The translations under genes were made by a program, and so were the position numbers. The notes under the pieces are model-generated. The model was not told where the DNA came from. It worked only from the letters and a program-made list of their open reading frames with translations, and searched no databases. Below, one piece after another: positions 61,461-64,000 of a stretch of DNA of 64,000 nt (position 1 is the first letter of the stretch; every line of letters starts with the position of its first letter). Source of the DNA: Candidatus Leptofilum proximum (GTDB lineage: Bacteria > Chloroflexota > Anaerolineae > Promineifilales > Promineifilaceae); NCBI GenBank assembly GCA_016710325.1, contig JADJXK010000002.1:1860001-1924000 (forward strand), given 5' to 3'.

Positions 61461-62827
61461 GGGTTCAATCAAAAATAACTTTGGACATTAACAATCGAAT
61501 ATCATCCAGAACAAACCTGTGGTTGAAGGATATAGTTCCAAGTAGGACAGGTACGACAACGCTGTAAATTGAGGTTGTCCCGTTCGTCAGGGTCATACTT
61601 GATCCCTTTATCAAAGACCCGTTCAACTAGGCACGCTTGGACCTTCAGCCCCGTTTCCGTTGTGGTATCCCGAATGTAATTGAGTGTGGTCTGAAAAGAG
61701 CGTAAAGGTTTACCCGCCCAATTCTTGGAAATCTCGCTGAAGAGCCGGTGTTCAATGGGATTCCATTTGGAGGCCCCGGTGGGATAATGACAAATCATCA
61801 CCTCAATGCCAAACGCGTCAGCCAGTTGCTTTTGCACCTCGATTTTCCAGCGCCAGTAACGGCAATTATTGCTGCCTCCGGCATCACAGAGAATGAGCAG
61901 TTTGTCTTCGCGGGCAAAGCGAGGGCGGTCGGGGTCAGCCCACCACTGGGCAATGGCATAAGCAGCGAATTCAGGCGTATCATAAGAAGTGCCGACATAG
62001 ACAGAGCCTTGCTGATGGACCAGGTCATAGATGCCGTACGGTGTTGCCCGACCCATTGCTTCAGAAAGAAAGTCATGGGCATTAACCAATGTGGGCGCTT
62101 GTTCCCAAATACGTCCGGCATTTTTGACATTGCCAATCAACTCCTTCTTTTTGGTATCGACACTGATAACCGGCCAACCTGCGGTCAGGAATAGTTTCTT
62201 CACCCGGCGGATGAAGCGAAATTGCTTATCTCGGTCAGGATGCCGGGGTGTCAGACTTTGACAATTGCCGAACAAGCGATAGTTCAGTTTCTTCAACAAA
62301 CGGCGCACAGTGGTCGGACCAATCCGAAAACGCCGTTTAACCAGGGCCTGGGCCAAATATTGCAGAGAACGACGGACCCATTTGTGGTCAACCATCGGGT
62401 CGCCAGCAATGTCATCATCAATTACTTCTTGGAGGGCGGTGGTAATGGACGGCGTTTTTTTCAACTGCTTGACGACCACCCCCGGCCTGGCGTACCCGGT
62501 CAACGGGTCGGTCCGCCAAATCGTTGTCTAATTCATATCGACCGCGCCGAATGGTTTCCACAGATAGCCCGGTTATCCTGGCTATCAGCGTCGTTCCGCC
62601 GTGACCCAATTTTTGGGCTTCAAGTGCGGCATACCAGCGGCGTTGTTGTTCATCGAGGCGGCTCATAAACAAGTTCATTCGTTGATGTTGCGCCTGTTCT
62701 GGATGAGATTCAGATTGCTGACAAATCGCACATTCACATTGATGGATTACGGTCATATGGCCTCCAATTGGCTAAATTGATTGGCGGCTATTTTACCCAA
62801 TATCCAAAGTTGTTAACGAACGAACCC
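61461..62827 (-). mobile_element. ISAzo13-family insertion sequence
   Basis: Ends are GGGTTC...AACTTTGGA(C)ATT at 61461 and its inverted copy at 62827 (10-bp divergent centres between the conserved blocks). A TTA may be a 3-bp target duplication on both sides. Length 1367 bp. The transposase is frameshifted. The right end carries the last codons of the neighbouring glycosidase-like gene. Confidence 0.82.
61502..62756 (-). pseudogene. ISAzo13-family transposase, frameshifted
   Basis: Two overlapping frames make up one transposase. The N-terminal part (62418-62756, 112 residues) has YAALEAQKLGHGG and ITGLSVETIRRGR and ends in RQAGGGRQAVEK; the main part (61502-62503, 333 residues) continues with KTPSITTALQEV and has VDTKKKELIGN, AGGSNNCRYWRWK, HYPTGASKWNPIEHRLFS. 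The shift is at a run of seven A (62455-62461 complement); dropping one A would join the frames. It may be an indel or a slippage site. Confidence 0.88.
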
Positions 62828-63696
62828 TTAGGGGAAATGAGAAGGACGCTGGGAACGGGAACAAAAGCCGGGATGCTCTCCGGCGGATCGGCCAGGACAA
62901 GACCGGTGGAGGTGCCGCCGTCCAGGTTGAGGGCGTTGACCAGGCCGAAGTCGGCACTGGCCAGAGTGCTGCTCAACTCTGCCAGGGAGAGGCCCCCCCA
63001 GCTGGCAAAAATGAGAAGGACACGGCCGTTCTCATCCACCCCAATTACCGTGCGCCGCGCCGCATCAAAGTCGGCAGTCTGGTAGGCGGGTTCACCGTTG
63101 AGCACAAGCATGGGGAAGGATTGTAGGGCGTAGTCAAATGTTTCGTTGGGATCATACGGCCGTTCCCGCAGCGATCTTACTTCCACGCCGCCTTCACCTA
63201 TCGTCACCATGCCGCCAAAACCCACGTAGCTGCTGCCGCTGGCCTGCCCGTCCACCACAATCAGGCCTGTGGCCAGGAATTCCTCGGTAAAAAAGCCGCC
63301 GTTTACCACGATGAACGCGCCTGTTTCTGCCTGCCAGGTGGCCAGCGGCTTGGGCTGGCCTGGGCTGTAGCCAAGGCGGAAGGCAAACAAGGTCGGGTCT
63401 ATGCGCAAAATAGTGAGTTGTTCGGTTTGGCGGCCGTTTTCATTCAGCAGGCGAATGGTGCGGCGTTCCAGGCCGGGTTGGAGGAGCTGCCAGCCGCTGT
63501 CGGCGGGGGGTGAGGGGATGACAAGGTGACCGGGTGAGGGGGTGACAAGGTGACCGGGTGACGGGGTGAAGGGGTGAGGGTGTGAGGGTGTGACAGTCAG
63601 GGTGGGGGATGGTGGTGTGGGGGGAACGGCCGCTGCCCGGCAAGCCAGCGTCAACCCCACCAACAGCACCCCCATTAACCATTTACAATTGACCAT
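62788..63696 (-). CDS. Phosphodiester glycosidase (NAGPA)-like lipoprotein with IS-derived tail
   Basis: 302 residues. The lipobox is LTLAC near residue 19, then a Pro/Ser/His linker built from a minisatellite. The NAGPA-like domain has FIVVNGGFFTEEFLATGLIVVDGQ, RRTVIGVDENGRVLLIFASWGGLSLAELSSTL and ALNLDGGTSTGLVL. The last ~12 residues and stop codon lie inside the ISAzo13 end, so the original C-terminus was replaced. Since the domain is almost complete, activity could remain. Confidence 0.8.
   Translation of the reverse strand: MVNCKWLMGVLLVGLTLACRAAAVPPTPPSPTLTVTPSHPHPFTPSPGHLVTPSPGHLVIPSPPADSGWQLLQPGLERRTIRLLNENGRQTEQLTILRIDPTLFAFRLGYSPGQPKPLATWQAETGAFIVVNGGFFTEEFLATGLIVVDGQASGSSYVGFGGMVTIGEGGVEVRSLRERPYDPNETFDYALQSFPMLVLNGEPAYQTADFDAARRTVIGVDENGRVLLIFASWGGLSLAELSSTLASADFGLVNALNLDGGTSTGLVLADPPESIPAFVPVPSVLLISPKGSFVNNFGYWVK
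63520..63597. repeat. GGTGACA-type minisatellite inside a coding region
   Basis: Units of 7-8 nt such as GGTGACAAGGTGACCGGGTGA repeat about nine times and encode the HPHPFTPSPGHL-like linker of the glycosidase gene. Confidence 0.8.
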
Positions 63697-63709
63697 TCAC
63701 CATTAACCA

Positions 63710-64000
63710 TTAATCCGCCAGCACCATGCCCGTGCGGTGAATGCGCACGTCCAGCGGATCAAAGCCCAGGGCTTCCAGCACTTCGTCTGGTCGGCCGGTT
63801 TTGGCGGGTTCCAGGCATAGGTTCATATGAACGTGTGTCTGGCCGTCTTCGTCCTGGCTGGCGGAGAGGTTGAGGATTAACGGCCGTAAATCATACTTCT
63901 TCTTTTTGCCTTGCTTCTCGCGCACCCGCTCAATGGTTTCGGCCGCCAACAGGTCAGCCACTTTGCCCTGCAGCCCGGCAAAATCTACCGGGTCCAGCGG
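63710..64000 (-). CDS. DUF2344/TIGR03936 radical-SAM-linked protein, 5' end beyond window
   Basis: Ninety-six residues of the C-terminus are in the window and the frame is open to the right edge. KYDLRPLILNLSASQDEDGQTHVHMNLCLEP and GRPDEVLEALG fit DUF2344, a family usually fused or next to radical SAM enzymes. A CACCATT-type repeat lies between it and the glycosidase gene. Confidence 0.8.
   Translation of the reverse strand, partial: PLDPVDFAGLQGKVADLLAAETIERVREKQGKKKKYDLRPLILNLSASQDEDGQTHVHMNLCLEPAKTGRPDEVLEALGFDPLDVRIHRTGMVLAD

Overview
The window looks like a chromosomal segment of a peptidoglycan-making, GC-rich bacterium, most likely a Chloroflexota member of the Anaerolineae/Ardenticatenia type. 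This is inferred, not proven. The pointers are Thr-Pro-rich linkers after lipoprotein signals, a SARP/hydrolase/ATPase giant regulator, a monomeric class II ribonucleotide reductase, a DUF2344 (radical SAM-linked) gene end and a complete division gene cluster. Two composition features run through the whole window. First, the palindrome ACGGCCGT is scattered inside genes at a density far above chance. Second, many intergenic gaps hold inverted repeats built from units of about 7 nt (GTGAAAC, ACCGATT, CACCATT, AATCTCC and others), often ending right at a start codon.

Layout. 1-5.7 kb: end of a MurJ flippase, an FHA protein, a DUF1232 protein, a glycosidase-like lipoprotein, a membrane protein with two Death-like effector-associated (EAD-like) domains, and an Ig-like/zinc-ribbon membrane protein. 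6.1-19.3 kb: an ECF sigma factor; a transmembrane anti-sigma factor whose outer part is two fused solute-binding-protein (SBP) domains; an FtsX-type permease; a MacA-like fusion protein; a four-helix-bundle protein; an ATPase with an AbrB-like tail; a lipoprotein that is a full-length paralogue of the anti-sigma ectodomain; and a second ATPase. I consider this block the most likely undescribed system: an envelope transporter or stress module with a duplicated tandem-SBP sensor.

19.3-28.7 kb (minus strand): a YesMN-type two-component system followed by two binding proteins, a double ATPase and two permeases in the order of the E. coli ytfQRT-yjfF galactofuranose importer. A sigma70-like promoter overlaps a GTTAACGTTAAC palindrome, and a second copy lies 167 bp upstream. 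29.2-48.4 kb: the dcw cluster, mraZ-rsmH-ftsL-ftsI-murF-mraY-murD-ftsW-murG-cvpA-[IS110]-murC-murB-ddl-ftsQ-ftsA-ftsZ. It has four MraZ boxes at 10-bp spacing, lacks murE, and is interrupted by an IS110-family element with a candidate bridge-RNA region.

48.4-64 kb: a berberine-bridge-like flavoprotein, a GNAT acetyltransferase, a 1549-residue SARP-hydrolase-ATPase-TPR regulator, nrdR, an AT-richer two-gene cassette, and the B12-dependent ribonucleotide reductase. These are followed by an ArsR-controlled thioredoxin/permease/arsR module, a frameshifted ISAzo13-type element (ends at 61461 and 62827) that supplies the last codons of a phosphodiester-glycosidase-like lipoprotein gene, and the 3' end of a DUF2344 gene.

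All assignments come from reading sequence and motifs; no database search was possible.
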